Positions 9,090-19,497 of a DNA stretch of 37,392 bases are shown in pieces. The position numbers and the translations under genes are program-made. Origin of the DNA: Bacteroidales bacterium (GTDB taxonomy: Bacteria; Bacteroidota; Bacteroidia; Bacteroidales; UBA12170); the NCBI GenBank assembly GCA_021158405.1, contig JAGGUP010000170.1:1-37392 (forward strand), given 5' to 3'. Below the pieces are notes generated by a model. That model was not told the origin of the DNA. It made no database searches and worked only from the letters and a program-made list of their open reading frames with translations. Position 1 is the first letter of the stretch; each line of letters opens with the position of its first letter.

Positions 9090-10155
9090 GGATAAGGTAT
9101 TTTAAAGAATTTAAGATCTGATTTTTTGTGACTTGTATATTTATCTCGCATTGACCAATTTGCTTTAATAAACTAAAATTCAATTGAGCACCTTCTTTCT
9201 TTTTATCGTGGAACACTAATTTCGCAATCTCATTTAGCTGACTTTTTACAATACACTTAGAACTATAATGCAAGCGAATATTTTGCTCAATCTTTTTGAG
9301 TTGATCAATCGGCATATTTAAAATCTCCACAGACAAATATGTTTCTGCGAGCATTCCGAGAGCGATGGCTTCGCCATGTAATAATGGCGTTTCAGATTCC
9401 ATAAAAAACGACTCAATAGCATGGCCGATAGAATGTCCAAAATTAAGCGTTTTACGTAAGCCTTTTTCCCTAGGATCTTGATCAACAATCTGCTTTTTTA
9501 TTTGGATCGATTTTTCAATATGTCGAATCAAATGTTTTGGCTCAACTTGTTTTAATTCGCTCAGTTCTTCCCAATATTTTTTATCAGCAATAAGCCCATG
9601 TTTAAGCATTTCGGCATAAGCGGAAGTTATTTGTTCTTGCGGAAGTGTGTCTAAAAATTGTGTGTCAATGATGATTTGTTTAGGTGTAGAAAAAAGTCCA
9701 ACCTGATTTTTAAAATGACTAAGATTAATTCCTGTTTTTCCTCCAATAGAAGCATCCACCATAGATAGCAGAGTAGTAGGAATATTTACAAAATCCATTC
9801 CTCGCTTAAAGGTTGATGCAACAAAACCACCTAAATCACTAATAATTCCTCCTCCTAAATTGATAAGTAAAGAATGTCTATCAGCGCCTTCTTCCGTTAA
9901 ACTTTCCCATAATTGGGTCGCAATTTCAATACTTTTATTCTCTTCTCCGGCATTGATAACCAAAAGTTCGGCTTCCAAAAGATTTTCAGAATCGGAAGAT
10001 AAAACCGGATAACAATACTCCATAGTGTTTTCATCCATCAAAACAAACAATTTTGAATAGGATTTAGTTTCCAGATAAGTATCTAAAACTTGGCCTGCAT
10101 TTACTCCAAGCAAAATGGAATACTCTTTTGTTTGAATTGTGATGGCTTTATTCAT
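9073..10155 (-). CDS. aroB: 3-dehydroquinate synthase
   Basis: This 360-residue NAD- and metal-dependent enzyme converts DAHP to 3-dehydroquinate, the second step of the shikimate pathway. The NAD-binding region shows LGGGIISDLGGFVAS and RGMDFVNIPTTLLSMVDAS followed by GGKTGIN. The metal ligands appear to be Glu182 (AEMLKHG), His241 (GHSIGH) and His260 (LLHGEA). It lies upstream of aroA with a 17-base overlap. A TAATTTTG -7 match at 10160-10167 on the minus strand ends just before the ATG, so a transcript from it would have almost no leader. That promoter is tentative. Confidence 0.95.
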   Translation of the reverse strand: MNKAITIQTKEYSILLGVNAGQVLDTYLETKSYSKLFVLMDENTMEYCYPVLSSDSENLLEAELLVINAGEENKSIEIATQLWESLTEEGADRHSLLINLGGGIISDLGGFVASTFKRGMDFVNIPTTLLSMVDASIGGKTGINLSHFKNQVGLFSTPKQIIIDTQFLDTLPQEQITSAYAEMLKHGLIADKKYWEELSELKQVEPKHLIRHIEKSIQIKKQIVDQDPREKGLRKTLNFGHSIGHAIESFFMESETPLLHGEAIALGMLAETYLSVEILNMPIDQLKKIEQNIRLHYSSKCIVKSQLNEIAKLVFHDKKKEGAQLNFSLLKQIGQCEINIQVTKNQILNSLKYLIHGFSN

Positions 10156-10218
10156 TTGACAAAATTAAGGAATATTTGATTGAGCTCTTTAATTGATTTT
10201 TAAACAAACCAATCGGCT

Positions 10219-13065
10219 TTATTTTAGACAAATATTAATATAAGGGCAATACTGACAATTTTGCATCTCGGTGGTTTGTACAAAAGGAATTTTTTCATCG
10301 AAAAGCTCATCGAATAATTCCAATAAACCATTTTCAAACAAGGCTAATTTCTCATCTGACAAGGGCTCTTCCATGGCCTTATCAAAAAACACATAAGGAT
10401 TATTTACATTGCGTAAAGCGATGATTGCACTTTGCAATTCGTCTTTCGGAAAACGTTCTTTTAACAACCATGCATAGCTTAAAAGCTGAACTGCTTTTTC
10501 GTATTTTACATCCTTAAACAGCTCTTCAAATTGAATTTTACTTAACACGTTTCCCTGTACCGATCCTGTTTTATAGTCAATTATGCGCACCATTCTATTC
10601 CATCGATCTATTCTATCAGCAAAACCATAAATCTTTATTTCTAAGTTTTTTTGTGGTAGGGAAAAGCTTTTTTCCAATCTCTGTTCCAAACCTAAAAGAG
10701 TCCAATTACCTCCACTTTTTAAATTTTTTTCCAGCAAACTTTTTTCTACTTCAAAAAATCTTTCCAGATATCTTTCTATTCCTTTTAAAGTAAGAAGATT
10801 TTGTCCCGAATCGAGCACTTGTCCTTTCACCTCCGCTTTTGCTTGTCGCTGAACTTCTTCAACCATCCGGCTTTCTATATTGGAAATATCTTCTGGATTG
10901 ATTGATTTTCCCACAAAAGGCATATACAAACGCTCAAGCGTATGATGTATAATATTACCCATCAAGCGATCATCTATAAAAACCTCTTCATGCTCGGGCT
11001 CTTTAATTTTCAAAATATGCTTGAAATAAAATTTTAAAGAACAGCTCACATAGGTGTTTAGTGCTGTTGGTGAAAAGCCCTTCTCAGCAATCTTTGTTAA
11101 TGCTTCTAATATGGCCTGAACTTTTGCAATGCTTATTTCCAATCTATTGTTGGGATGAATTTCTTTAAAATTATACAGTTGTTCCTGAATACTCGATTGC
11201 GAATTGTACTCGGGTAATTCCAATTTTAATTGAGTAATAAACCGACTTTTTTCTCCTCCTAAAAGCTTGCCTGCCGTTGTGCTATAAAGTAAATAGACAT
11301 TTTTAGCTCGCTGCAATAAACGATAAAAATGATAAGCAAAAATGGCATTCTTTTCTTTATATGTTGGAAGATTAAACTTTCGTTTGATATCCACCGGAAT
11401 AAAAGAATTGGACATTCTTCCAGAAGGCAATACATCTTCGTTTGCAGATAAAATAATTAAATTTTCAAAATCGAGTACCCGCGTTTCGAGCAAACCCATA
11501 AGCTGTAATCCTTTAAGGGGCTCTCCATGAAAAGCTTGGCTTTGATTTCCTATCAATTGCTCAAAAACAATTTTGAACTCCTGTAAATTATTCGGAAAAC
11601 CATATTTTTGAATCCGATCAAATAAACGATTTAAGATGCGATTATAAAGCATTAGGGCTTCCCAATCGGAGGAATATCGCAATTGCAAATCTTGATCTCC
11701 AGATTGATAAATGATTGAAAATTTAGCAATCAATTCTTGAAAAAATTGAATGGCTCTCTCAGCTTTATTTTCAAAATCGACAAATAAAAAGGAGAAACTA
11801 CTGTTGCCTAATCGAACACCTAACTCTTGCAGCTCCAGAGGAGTCCAATAAAGTTGTCCTTTTATATCAGAAATAATTTCGGGATTTTTTCCGAAGAAAT
11901 CTGCTATCAATGGATTTTGTATCAGCTGCAACACATCTTCATTTAAGAATCGAATACGAGAAAGACCTCTTAATTTTTGTTGTCGCTGACCCGTAAACTG
12001 AAGCCTAAAAAACAAACGGAACAATAAATGAGCCGCTGTATTTTTTAAAGGATAACCCATGGTAACATTGGTTTCTGATAACACATCGGCATCCAGACTA
12101 TTAATTACAGGCATCAATAGGTTTTCATCAGCTAACACAAGTGCTGTATTGGCCAGTTTTTCCTCCACTAAACTATTCAAAGCTAATTTTTCGCTTAGCA
12201 ATTCCGCTGCTATTTTAGCTTGTCCTATTGACTTTGGAACAGCAATCACCTTTATTTTTTTTGGCTGACGGAAATGAGTTCCTAAAGTCGCTTTATCAAA
12301 TTTATACCAACTCGCATATTTTCTCAAAAACAGACCTGCTTCTTGATTTTTATTAGAGAAATAATACTCATCCACATCCCAAAACAAATCTGCTTGCTTT
12401 GCTTCATATAGGCTACGGATAATTTTTTCTTCAGCAAGGGTTAGGGCATTAAAACCGACAAAAATCAATTTATCCCAATGCTGATTAGTCATTAGTGACA
12501 AAATATGTTCCGCAACATATCGATAAGCCAAGCCATTGTAGGCTGCTCGTTGACCTAAGATTTTTTGCGTGAAATATTGATAATAATCATTTAGCTTATG
12601 AAAAAAGGCCAAATAATTTTTCTGAAAATCAGTTAAATCTTTTATTCCTAAATTCCATTCCCTAATGGCATAATCATCGCTTAAATAGGAGAACAATGCA
12701 TTGGCATCTCCTAAATGCATATCAATCTCATTAAAATCATTTATCAGCACAGGTGCCCATTGGATAAAGGACTCAAAAGATTGTGCTTTCTCCCCTTCCA
12801 ATTTTTTATAGACATCATACAGCTCAAAACTCAAATCTACATTATCAAAAACAGTGTAGGGCGACAAATGTTGAATAAAGTCATCGATAGAAAAAAGTGT
12901 GGGAAGCAACATGGGAATTCCCCTTTCCTTCAAATGGTTTTTAATAAAAACCTGAGCTCTACGATTTGGTGTAATGAGGCAAAGCTGACTAAAATTTTCG
13001 GGGTATTCGATTAATAATTTATCGATTACTTCTTCAAGGAAACGTGTTGGAGTATTTGAAACCAT
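10219..13065 (-). CDS. AddB/RexB-like PD-(D/E)XK nuclease of a double-strand-break repair complex
   Basis: This 948-residue protein resembles the AddB half of AddAB helicase-nucleases, which process broken DNA ends for RecA. The C-terminal nuclease shows His707/708 (GNIIHHTLE), an acidic residue in GFADRIDR (817-820) and the catalytic DYK at 830-832. Four cysteines placed as in an iron-staple 4Fe-4S site frame the domain: C675, C937, C940 and C946 (CQYCPYINIC). The N-terminal two thirds look like a degenerate superfamily-1 helicase, with LITPNRRAQ near the N terminus. I chose the ATG at 13065, two bases after the stop of the upstream gene. The longer frame from a TTG at 13125 would overlap that gene and adds an unlikely N terminus. 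No AddA helicase is next to it. Confidence 0.82.
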   Translation of the reverse strand: MVSNTPTRFLEEVIDKLLIEYPENFSQLCLITPNRRAQVFIKNHLKERGIPMLLPTLFSIDDFIQHLSPYTVFDNVDLSFELYDVYKKLEGEKAQSFESFIQWAPVLINDFNEIDMHLGDANALFSYLSDDYAIREWNLGIKDLTDFQKNYLAFFHKLNDYYQYFTQKILGQRAAYNGLAYRYVAEHILSLMTNQHWDKLIFVGFNALTLAEEKIIRSLYEAKQADLFWDVDEYYFSNKNQEAGLFLRKYASWYKFDKATLGTHFRQPKKIKVIAVPKSIGQAKIAAELLSEKLALNSLVEEKLANTALVLADENLLMPVINSLDADVLSETNVTMGYPLKNTAAHLLFRLFFRLQFTGQRQQKLRGLSRIRFLNEDVLQLIQNPLIADFFGKNPEIISDIKGQLYWTPLELQELGVRLGNSSFSFLFVDFENKAERAIQFFQELIAKFSIIYQSGDQDLQLRYSSDWEALMLYNRILNRLFDRIQKYGFPNNLQEFKIVFEQLIGNQSQAFHGEPLKGLQLMGLLETRVLDFENLIILSANEDVLPSGRMSNSFIPVDIKRKFNLPTYKEKNAIFAYHFYRLLQRAKNVYLLYSTTAGKLLGGEKSRFITQLKLELPEYNSQSSIQEQLYNFKEIHPNNRLEISIAKVQAILEALTKIAEKGFSPTALNTYVSCSLKFYFKHILKIKEPEHEEVFIDDRLMGNIIHHTLERLYMPFVGKSINPEDISNIESRMVEEVQRQAKAEVKGQVLDSGQNLLTLKGIERYLERFFEVEKSLLEKNLKSGGNWTLLGLEQRLEKSFSLPQKNLEIKIYGFADRIDRWNRMVRIIDYKTGSVQGNVLSKIQFEELFKDVKYEKAVQLLSYAWLLKERFPKDELQSAIIALRNVNNPYVFFDKAMEEPLSDEKLALFENGLLELFDELFDEKIPFVQTTEMQNCQYCPYINICLK

Positions 13066-13067
13066 CT

Positions 13068-13784
13068 TTACAATTTTAATTTTTCGGCTTTGACCAAAGT
13101 TTCCGGGTTTCCAACATCCAACCAAATCGATTTATCATGAAAATACCCACTAACAAAGTGTGATTTTGAAATACTAATATAGAAATCGATGATAGAAAAA
13201 ACTTCTCTGTTTGGAAATAATTCAATACAGCCGGGCGAAATAATATGAATTCCTGAAAAAGCCGCTTCTACTAAATTTTTATCCGTCCAATCCCCTTTTG
13301 TTTCTCCTGTTGTCAAGTTTTTCCAGGCACAAAGTTGGTTTTGATTATTAAAATACAAATAACGTGATGTCTCCCTTTTACGTATGGCCAATGTTGCCAA
13401 AGCTCCGGTAAGTTTATGATTATTATACATTTCTTCCAACGAAAGAGTACTTAACACATCCACATTGTGAATTAAAACAGGCTCCTCACCCCGAATAAAA
13501 TCAGCGGCTTTTCGTAAAGCGCCACCGGTATCCAGAAGTTGAGTACGCTCATCAGAAACTTGAATATCCATTTCAAAAAAATCATTCTTTTTTAAAAACG
13601 AAACAATCTGTTCTCCAAAATGATGAATATTGACTAGCACTTTAGAAAAACCAGCTTTTTTCAGTTTTTCTAATTGATATTGAATCAAAGGTTTTCCTTG
13701 AACCAAAACAAGTCCTTTTGGCTTGTCTTTAGTTAGTGGAAATAATCGGGTACCTAATCCTGCTGCAAGAATAATCGCTTTCAC
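13068..13784 (-). CDS. Sugar-phosphate nucleotidyltransferase (MurU / mannose-1-phosphate guanylyltransferase-like)
   Basis: This 238-residue protein has the nucleotidyltransferase fold that makes NDP-sugars from sugar phosphates. The signature starts at residue 2, KAIILAAGLGTRLFPLTKDK, with the nucleotide-binding loop at about 9-14 and the conserved KPKG lysines at 21-23. HNVDVLS supplies the metal-binding aspartate region. The size and single domain fit MurNAc-1-P uridylyltransferase or a short GDP-mannose synthase, and substrate cannot be decided from motifs. I chose the GTG at 13782-13784 because family members start exactly there. The longer frame begins at a TTG (13826) and adds 14 atypical residues. 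It sits two bases upstream of the AddB-like gene, so the two are probably co-transcribed. Confidence 0.8.
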   Translation of the reverse strand: MKAIILAAGLGTRLFPLTKDKPKGLVLVQGKPLIQYQLEKLKKAGFSKVLVNIHHFGEQIVSFLKKNDFFEMDIQVSDERTQLLDTGGALRKAADFIRGEEPVLIHNVDVLSTLSLEEMYNNHKLTGALATLAIRKRETSRYLYFNNQNQLCAWKNLTTGETKGDWTDKNLVEAAFSGIHIISPGCIELFPNREVFSIIDFYISISKSHFVSGYFHDKSIWLDVGNPETLVKAEKLKL

Positions 13785-13841
13785 AGATTCTAATTTTGTA
13801 TGGCTAAGATAGGCATTCTCAACCAAAAATTAATCGCTAAA

Positions 13842-13872
13842 ACAAAAAATGCCGGCAGAAACCGACATTTTG
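13842..13872 (-). terminator. Rho-independent terminator of dnaA
   Basis: On the minus strand, AATGTCGG and CCGGCATT pair around a 6-nt loop (arms 13862-13869 and 13848-13855) with one G-U pair, and the stem runs into a T tract. It begins 9 bases after the dnaA stop codon. Confidence 0.75.
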
Positions 13873-13877
13873 ATTTT

Positions 13878-15317
13878 TTATTGCAATTTTATCTTTTTAT
13901 CCAGATCATCGACATAAGTTCTAAACTTTTTATCGGTATCAACTAAGTTGTTTATTGTTTTAACGGCATGTAAAACTGTTGCATGATCTTTATTTCCGCA
14001 ATGTTGTCCAATAGTTGCCAAAGACGATTTTGTGTGTTTTTTGGAGAAAAACATAGCTAACTGACGCGCCTGTACTATTTCGCGTTTACGCGTTTTGCTA
14101 TTAATAACATCCAACGGAAGACTAAAGTATTCACAAACTACTTTTTGAATATATTCTATTGAAATTTCACGGTTAGTCGATTTTACATATTTGTCAATAA
14201 TCTGCTTGGCAAGATCGATGTTAATTTCTTTTTTATTCAAAGAGCTTTGCGCCATTATGCTAATTAAAGCGCCTTCCAGTTCACGAATACTATTCGTAAT
14301 GCTATAGGCTAAATATTCGATTACATCTTGCGGCATTTCAATGCCATCATTGTATAATTTCTTTTGGATAATAGCAATACGCATCTCTAAATCAGGAGTT
14401 TGTAAATCGGCAGCAAGCCCCCATTTAAAACGAGATATTAAACGATTATTAAAACCTGTAAGCTCAACAGGTGGAATGTCGGAAGTAATCACAATTTGCT
14501 TTCCGTTTTGATGCAAGTGATTAAATACCTGAAAGAAAACATCCAATGTTTTTTCTTTACCAGCCAACAAATGCACATCATCGATAATCAACACATCAAT
14601 CATTTGATAGAAATGAATAAAATCATTTTGATTACCATTCCGAATGCTATCAATAAACTGAGAAATAAATTGATTGGAATGCAAATAAAGCACTGTTTTG
14701 TCAGGAAAATTTTCACGAACCTGTAAACCAATGGCATGTGATAAATGTGTTTTACCTAAACCTGTTGGACTATATAAGAATAAAGGATTGAAAGATGTTT
14801 TCCCTGGATTTTCAGCTACAGCATAACCTGCAGAACGTGCCAGCCGATTACTATCTCCTTCGATAAAATTAGCAAAGGAATTGGATTCAACCAATTGAGA
14901 ATTTACTTTTACCTTTTTAATTCCGGGAATAATAAATGGATTTGGAATATCTTTTGTCTTTCCTCTATTCGTAGTATAAGGCATTGATACAGAAGGATTA
15001 TTAACAGCTCCTTTACTAGAAGTAGGTAACTTGATGCTTTTTTTATCCTGACCGGGTTGAGAATTATCCATAATAATACTATACTCCAAACGCCCACTAG
15101 CTCCAAGTTCTTTTTTAATAACCATACGAATTAGTTTAATATAATGTTCTTCCAGCCATTCATAGAAAAACTGACTTGGCACCTGAATGGTCAAAACATT
15201 ATTAACTAATTTTAAAGGCTCAATAGGTTCAAACCAAGTTTTATACCCTTGTATATTTACATTGTCACGAATAAAGCTTAAACAATTATCCCAAACTACA
15301 TTATGATTTTTCTCCAT
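13878..15317 (-). CDS. dnaA: Chromosomal replication initiator DnaA
   Basis: This 479-residue AAA+ protein binds DnaA boxes and opens the replication origin. Domain I occupies about residues 1-75 and a variable linker about 80-140. The ATPase domain has Walker A SPTGLGKT (183-190) and Walker B LIIDDVHLL (243-251). The sensor helix carries NSIRELEGAL, and the C-terminal DNA-binding domain ends with GQHCGNKDHATVLHAV (437-452), the DnaA signature that contacts the box. The length is normal and no key residue is missing. It is transcribed alone, away from secA, with its own terminator. No cluster of DnaA boxes was seen in the upstream gap, so an origin at this locus is not supported. Confidence 0.97.
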   Translation of the reverse strand: MEKNHNVVWDNCLSFIRDNVNIQGYKTWFEPIEPLKLVNNVLTIQVPSQFFYEWLEEHYIKLIRMVIKKELGASGRLEYSIIMDNSQPGQDKKSIKLPTSSKGAVNNPSVSMPYTTNRGKTKDIPNPFIIPGIKKVKVNSQLVESNSFANFIEGDSNRLARSAGYAVAENPGKTSFNPLFLYSPTGLGKTHLSHAIGLQVRENFPDKTVLYLHSNQFISQFIDSIRNGNQNDFIHFYQMIDVLIIDDVHLLAGKEKTLDVFFQVFNHLHQNGKQIVITSDIPPVELTGFNNRLISRFKWGLAADLQTPDLEMRIAIIQKKLYNDGIEMPQDVIEYLAYSITNSIRELEGALISIMAQSSLNKKEINIDLAKQIIDKYVKSTNREISIEYIQKVVCEYFSLPLDVINSKTRKREIVQARQLAMFFSKKHTKSSLATIGQHCGNKDHATVLHAVKTINNLVDTDKKFRTYVDDLDKKIKLQ

Positions 15318-16050
15318 TTTCAGTGATTAGCGCAAAATTTAAAGTACTACTTTTTATAAAAAATATTTATATCAAAAAATTGGGTTAACTTTTCGAGCTC
15401 ATTCAGAAGAATTTGTATATCTCATTTGAACAAGACAAAAATGTAGGTAAAAATGTGGGAATAAATATTTTTTTACCCTTGCATTCTATTTATTTTTTCG
15501 CTATACTCTGGCCAAACTAAAAAAAGAGTCTCCGGTTAGAATTTATTAATTTCTCAACAAAAGCCCCTGTAAATATGTATTTTAAACAAAATAAATCACA
15601 CAATAAATAAACATAATTAAATATATCCTATTGATGCAATCATCTGTAAATAGGCACTTAAACGAGAAAGCAATAACGCCGCAAATTGTGTTTAAAAAAA
15701 TAAGAATAGGAGAAGTAACAAACCGAAAAACGATTTTCATCCTTTTAGCAAAAGTCGACAATAAAAGAATGCAATTAAACAGATGAATTATGAACTTTTA
15801 AACATACTTCTTAACAAAAATTATACGCATTATAGTGTATTTTCTTCTCCATATTAACAAAATATATTTTCTATTTTTGCAAACGATACTGCCAATTAGA
15901 CAGCCCTTTATTAAATGAATGGTTTTTGTACAATTAGCAATTGGAAAAGAGAAATATATAGAAACAAACACAATCAATCAAACTATTTTCAATTATTGGA
16001 TTGATAATCATTAAGTGTTTTCTTCTGGTAAAGGATTTAAAACAAAAAAG
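15318..16050. other. AT-rich divergent region between dnaA and secA
   Basis: This 733-base gap has no credible gene. It must hold the promoters of both flanking genes. A TATTTTTG -7 match for secA lies at 15872-15879. A looser match for dnaA lies near 15333 (minus strand TAAATTTTG, one base too long). I looked for TTATNCACA on both strands and found only one single-mismatch site (TTATACGCA near 15820), so there is no origin-like cluster. A leader of about 165 bases would precede secA, long enough for post-transcriptional control, but no known riboswitch was recognised. Confidence 0.5.
15872..15879 (+). promoter_or_regulatory. Putative -7 box of secA
   Basis: TATTTTTG matches the Bacteroidota -7 consensus TAnnTTTG. 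It would give a transcript with a leader of about 165 bases before the ATG at 16051. Confidence 0.4.
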
Positions 16051-19000
16051 ATGAAGCAATTTATTAAAAAATTAATGGGAACTAAATCCCAACGCGATAT
16101 AAAAGTTATTGAGCCAATACTTAAGAAAACCTTAGCTGCTTACGAACAGATTTCCTTATTAAATGCGGATGAGTTACGAGCCAAAACGCTTGAATTTAAA
16201 CAGTATATCCAAGAAGCCATTCAAGAAGTTGAAAACGAAATCAATCATTTAAAACTAGATGCCGAAGAAAATAAAACGATTAGTATTGACGAAAAAGAAA
16301 CTATTTACGAGCAAATAGATAAGCTGATTGAAAAACAATACGAGATTACACAACAAACACTCGATGAAATACTTCCAGAAGCATTTTCGGTTGTAAAAGC
16401 AACAGCCGCTCTTTTTAAAGACCACAATGAAGTGGAGGTAACAGCTTCTGAACATGACAGAGATTTAGCGGCTAAAATGGACAACGTAACCATTCGTGGA
16501 GAAAAGGCTTATTATAAGAATGAATGGATGGCTGGTGGTAGCCTGATCAAATGGGACATGGTTCATTACGATGTTCAGCTTATTGGTGGAATTGTTTTAC
16601 ACGATGGAAAAGTTGCCGAGATGGCCACTGGTGAAGGAAAAACTTTGGTAGCTACCTTACCTGTCTATTTAAATGCGCTTCCCGGTAATGGCGTACATTT
16701 AGTTACGGTGAACGATTACTTAGCTAGGCGTGATGCTGAATGGATGGGCATGTTATTCGAATTCCATGGTTTAACAGTAGATTGTATTGACAAACATGAA
16801 CCAAATTCCGAGAATCGTCGCAAAGCTTATTTAGCCGATATAACCTACGGAACTAATAACGAATTTGGCTTTGATTATTTACGTGATAATATGACAAGCA
16901 ATCCCGACGAATTAGTTCAACGCAAACATAATTTTTCTATTGTGGATGAGGTTGACTCCGTTTTGATTGATGATGCCAGAACGCCTTTGATTATTTCGGG
17001 GCCAACACCTAAAGGTGATAACCAAGAATTTGAAACTCTAAAACCAAATATCGAGCGTTTATATCAAGCACAAAAAAAGTTGGTAGCTTCCATTCTTGCC
17101 GAATCAAAAAAAATACTCGGCAATAATCCCGATGATAAGCAAGAGAAAAAAGGAGGCGAGCTTCTTTTTAGAGCTTATCGCGGATTACCAAAAAATAAAG
17201 CCCTAATTAAGTTCTTAAGTGAGCCTGGAATGAAAACTCTCATGCAAAAGACCGAGAACTTCTATATGGCTGAGCAAAACAAACACATGCATATCATTGA
17301 TGACGAACTTTATTTTGTTATCAATGAAAAGCACAATTCTATCGACTTAATGGATAAAGGAATTGATTTGATGACTTCATCTTACGACGAAGCTGATTTT
17401 TATATTTTACCCGATATTGGAGCCGATATTGCAGACCTCGAGAAAAAAGACCTAAATGCCACTGAAAAATCACAGCAAAAAAGTGAACTTCTACGGAATT
17501 ATGCAATAAAATCAGAACGAGTACATACAATCAACCAACTATTAAAAGCTTACGCACTCTTCGAGATTGATGTTGAATATGTAATCATCGACAATAAAAT
17601 TAAAATCGTTGATGAACAATCCGGTCGTATTATGGAAGGTCGACGCTATTCTGATGGTTTACACCAAGCTATAGAAGCCAAAGAAAACGTTAAAATTGAA
17701 GCTGCCACCCAAACCTATGCAACTGTTACACTTCAAAATTATTTCCGTATGTACAGTAAACTTTCCGGAATGACGGGTACTGCAGAAACGGAAGCAGGAG
17801 AATTGTGGGATATTTATAAATTAGATGTTGTGGTTATTCCAACCAATCGACCTATTTCTCGTGATGATCGTGAAGACTTTGTATTTAAAACAACTCGCGA
17901 AAAATTCAATGCAGTTACTGACGAAATTGTTAGCCTTGTAGAACAAGGCCGACCTGTTTTGGTGGGTACTACTTCTGTTGAAACTTCGGAATTATTGAGC
18001 CGAATGCTTAATCGTAAAGGAATCAATCACAATGTATTGAATGCTAAATTACACCAACGCGAAGCCGACATTGTTGCTCAAGCAGGTAAAGCCGGAACTG
18101 TAACTATTGCAACCAATATGGCGGGTCGTGGTACAGATATTAAAATTACCGAAGAAGTTAAAAAAGCCGGCGGTTTAGCTATTGTTGGTACGGAACGTCA
18201 CGAATCGCGTCGCGTTGACCGTCAGCTCCGTGGACGTGCGGGTCGTCAGGGAGATCCCGGAAGTTCTCAGTTCTTTGTTGCCTTGGATGATAATTTAATG
18301 CGTATGTTCGGTTCGGAACGAATTGCTAAAATTATGGATAGATTAGGATTGGAAGAAGGAGAAGTTATTCAGCATTCCATGATTACCAAATCTATTGAGC
18401 GAGCACAAAAGAAAGTTGAAGAAAATAACTTTGGCATTCGTAAACGTTTGCTCGAATACGATGATGTAATGAATACTCAACGTGAAGCCATCTATAAGAA
18501 AAGAAGACACGCACTTTACGGTGAACGATTGGCTATTGATATTTCCAACATGCTCTACGATTATATCGAACAATTGGTTGCGGAATATAAAGACTTAGCA
18601 GATTACGAAGGTTTTAATATGGAATTACTTACGACTGTTTTAGTTGATGCTCCTTTTGATAGCAAAACTTTTGCAAACAGCAATGAAGAAGAACTTACTC
18701 AACAAATTTTTGATCTGGTTTATAAAAATTATAAAGAGAAATCGATTGCCATAGCTAATAAAGTATATCCTGTAATAAAAGATGTGCTTGACAATAATAC
18801 AACTTACGAAAATATTGCGATTCCAATTACGGATGGTATAAAAATACATAATATTATTACTAATCTGGAAAAAGCATATAATGACAGCCTAAAAGAAATT
18901 CCGCTTTCTATTGAAAAAGGACTTACACTCAGCATTATTGACAATGCTTGGAAAGAACATTTACGTGAATTGGATGATTTGAAACAATCGGTTCAAAATG

Positions 19001-19335
19001 CTACTTACGAACAAAAAGACCCTCTTTTGATTTACAAATTCGAATCTTTTAATCTTTTTAAAGATATGGTTCAGCTAAACAATAAAGAGATCAGTAGTTT
19101 TTTGATTAAAGGAGATTTACCAAAACAGCAAACCACCTTGCGCGAAGCAAAACTACCTCAAATCAATAGGAACCTAAAAGAAGGTCGCGATGATTTACTC
19201 TCTCAATCAAATTCCAATACACAAACAAAGCAAAAACCACAACCCATTAAAGTAGAGAAACAGGTTGGGCGAAACGATCCTTGCCCTTGTGGAAGCGGTA
19301 AAAAATTTAAACATTGCCACGGAAAAGGATTATAA
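16051..19335 (+). CDS. secA: Protein translocase ATPase SecA
   Basis: This 1094-residue motor drives unfolded preproteins through SecYEG. Walker A is MATGEGKTL (191-199). The DEAD-like motif [20 protein letters not shown] and the second-lobe motifs GTDIKI and [15 protein letters not shown] are present. The C terminus carries the zinc and SecB-binding tail [13 protein letters not shown], with three cysteines and a histidine. The protein is longer than E. coli SecA (901 residues), mainly through insertions in the first 130 residues and around the preprotein-binding region, as in other Bacteroidota. I chose ATG 16051 ([10 protein letters not shown]) because the frame upstream starts only with a GTG at 16015 and the ATG matches the usual N terminus. 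It is monocistronic. Confidence 0.96.
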   Translation: MKQFIKKLMGTKSQRDIKVIEPILKKTLAAYEQISLLNADELRAKTLEFKQYIQEAIQEVENEINHLKLDAEENKTISIDEKETIYEQIDKLIEKQYEITQQTLDEILPEAFSVVKATAALFKDHNEVEVTASEHDRDLAAKMDNVTIRGEKAYYKNEWMAGGSLIKWDMVHYDVQLIGGIVLHDGKVAEMATGEGKTLVATLPVYLNALPGNGVHLVTVNDYLARRDAEWMGMLFEFHGLTVDCIDKHEPNSENRRKAYLADITYGTNNEFGFDYLRDNMTSNPDELVQRKHNFSIVDEVDSVLIDDARTPLIISGPTPKGDNQEFETLKPNIERLYQAQKKLVASILAESKKILGNNPDDKQEKKGGELLFRAYRGLPKNKALIKFLSEPGMKTLMQKTENFYMAEQNKHMHIIDDELYFVINEKHNSIDLMDKGIDLMTSSYDEADFYILPDIGADIADLEKKDLNATEKSQQKSELLRNYAIKSERVHTINQLLKAYALFEIDVEYVIIDNKIKIVDEQSGRIMEGRRYSDGLHQAIEAKENVKIEAATQTYATVTLQNYFRMYSKLSGMTGTAETEAGELWDIYKLDVVVIPTNRPISRDDREDFVFKTTREKFNAVTDEIVSLVEQGRPVLVGTTSVETSELLSRMLNRKGINHNVLNAKLHQREADIVAQAGKAGTVTIATNMAGRGTDIKITEEVKKAGGLAIVGTERHESRRVDRQLRGRAGRQGDPGSSQFFVALDDNLMRMFGSERIAKIMDRLGLEEGEVIQHSMITKSIERAQKKVEENNFGIRKRLLEYDDVMNTQREAIYKKRRHALYGERLAIDISNMLYDYIEQLVAEYKDLADYEGFNMELLTTVLVDAPFDSKTFANSNEEELTQQIFDLVYKNYKEKSIAIANKVYPVIKDVLDNNTTYENIAIPITDGIKIHNIITNLEKAYNDSLKEIPLSIEKGLTLSIIDNAWKEHLRELDDLKQSVQNATYEQKDPLLIYKFESFNLFKDMVQLNNKEISSFLIKGDLPKQQTTLREAKLPQINRNLKEGRDDLLSQSNSNTQTKQKPQPIKVEKQVGRNDPCPCGSGKKFKHCHGKGL

Positions 19336-19497
19336 TACCAATTATAATTCCAAATGACTGATAAATAAATAGAATTGTTTTTTTCTTTTTTGAATCACAA
19401 AATCTTTTAATCGCCTTTTTATGGAAATATTTTTTGATGAGAAAAAAGGAGAAAAGAAACTGTTTATATCGGTTATTTAGGATTGTTGTTGGTATTA

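Noticed and set aside
13066-13125. Upstream TTG start for the AddB-like gene
   Set aside because: It overlaps the preceding gene by 58 bases and adds an atypical N terminus. The ATG at 13065 directly follows the upstream stop.
15318-16050. Replication origin beside dnaA
   Set aside because: No cluster of TTATNCACA boxes on either strand, only one single-mismatch site.
19421-19480. Short 19-codon frame after secA
   Set aside because: Too short, no family features, and no convincing ribosome-binding site that would set it apart.
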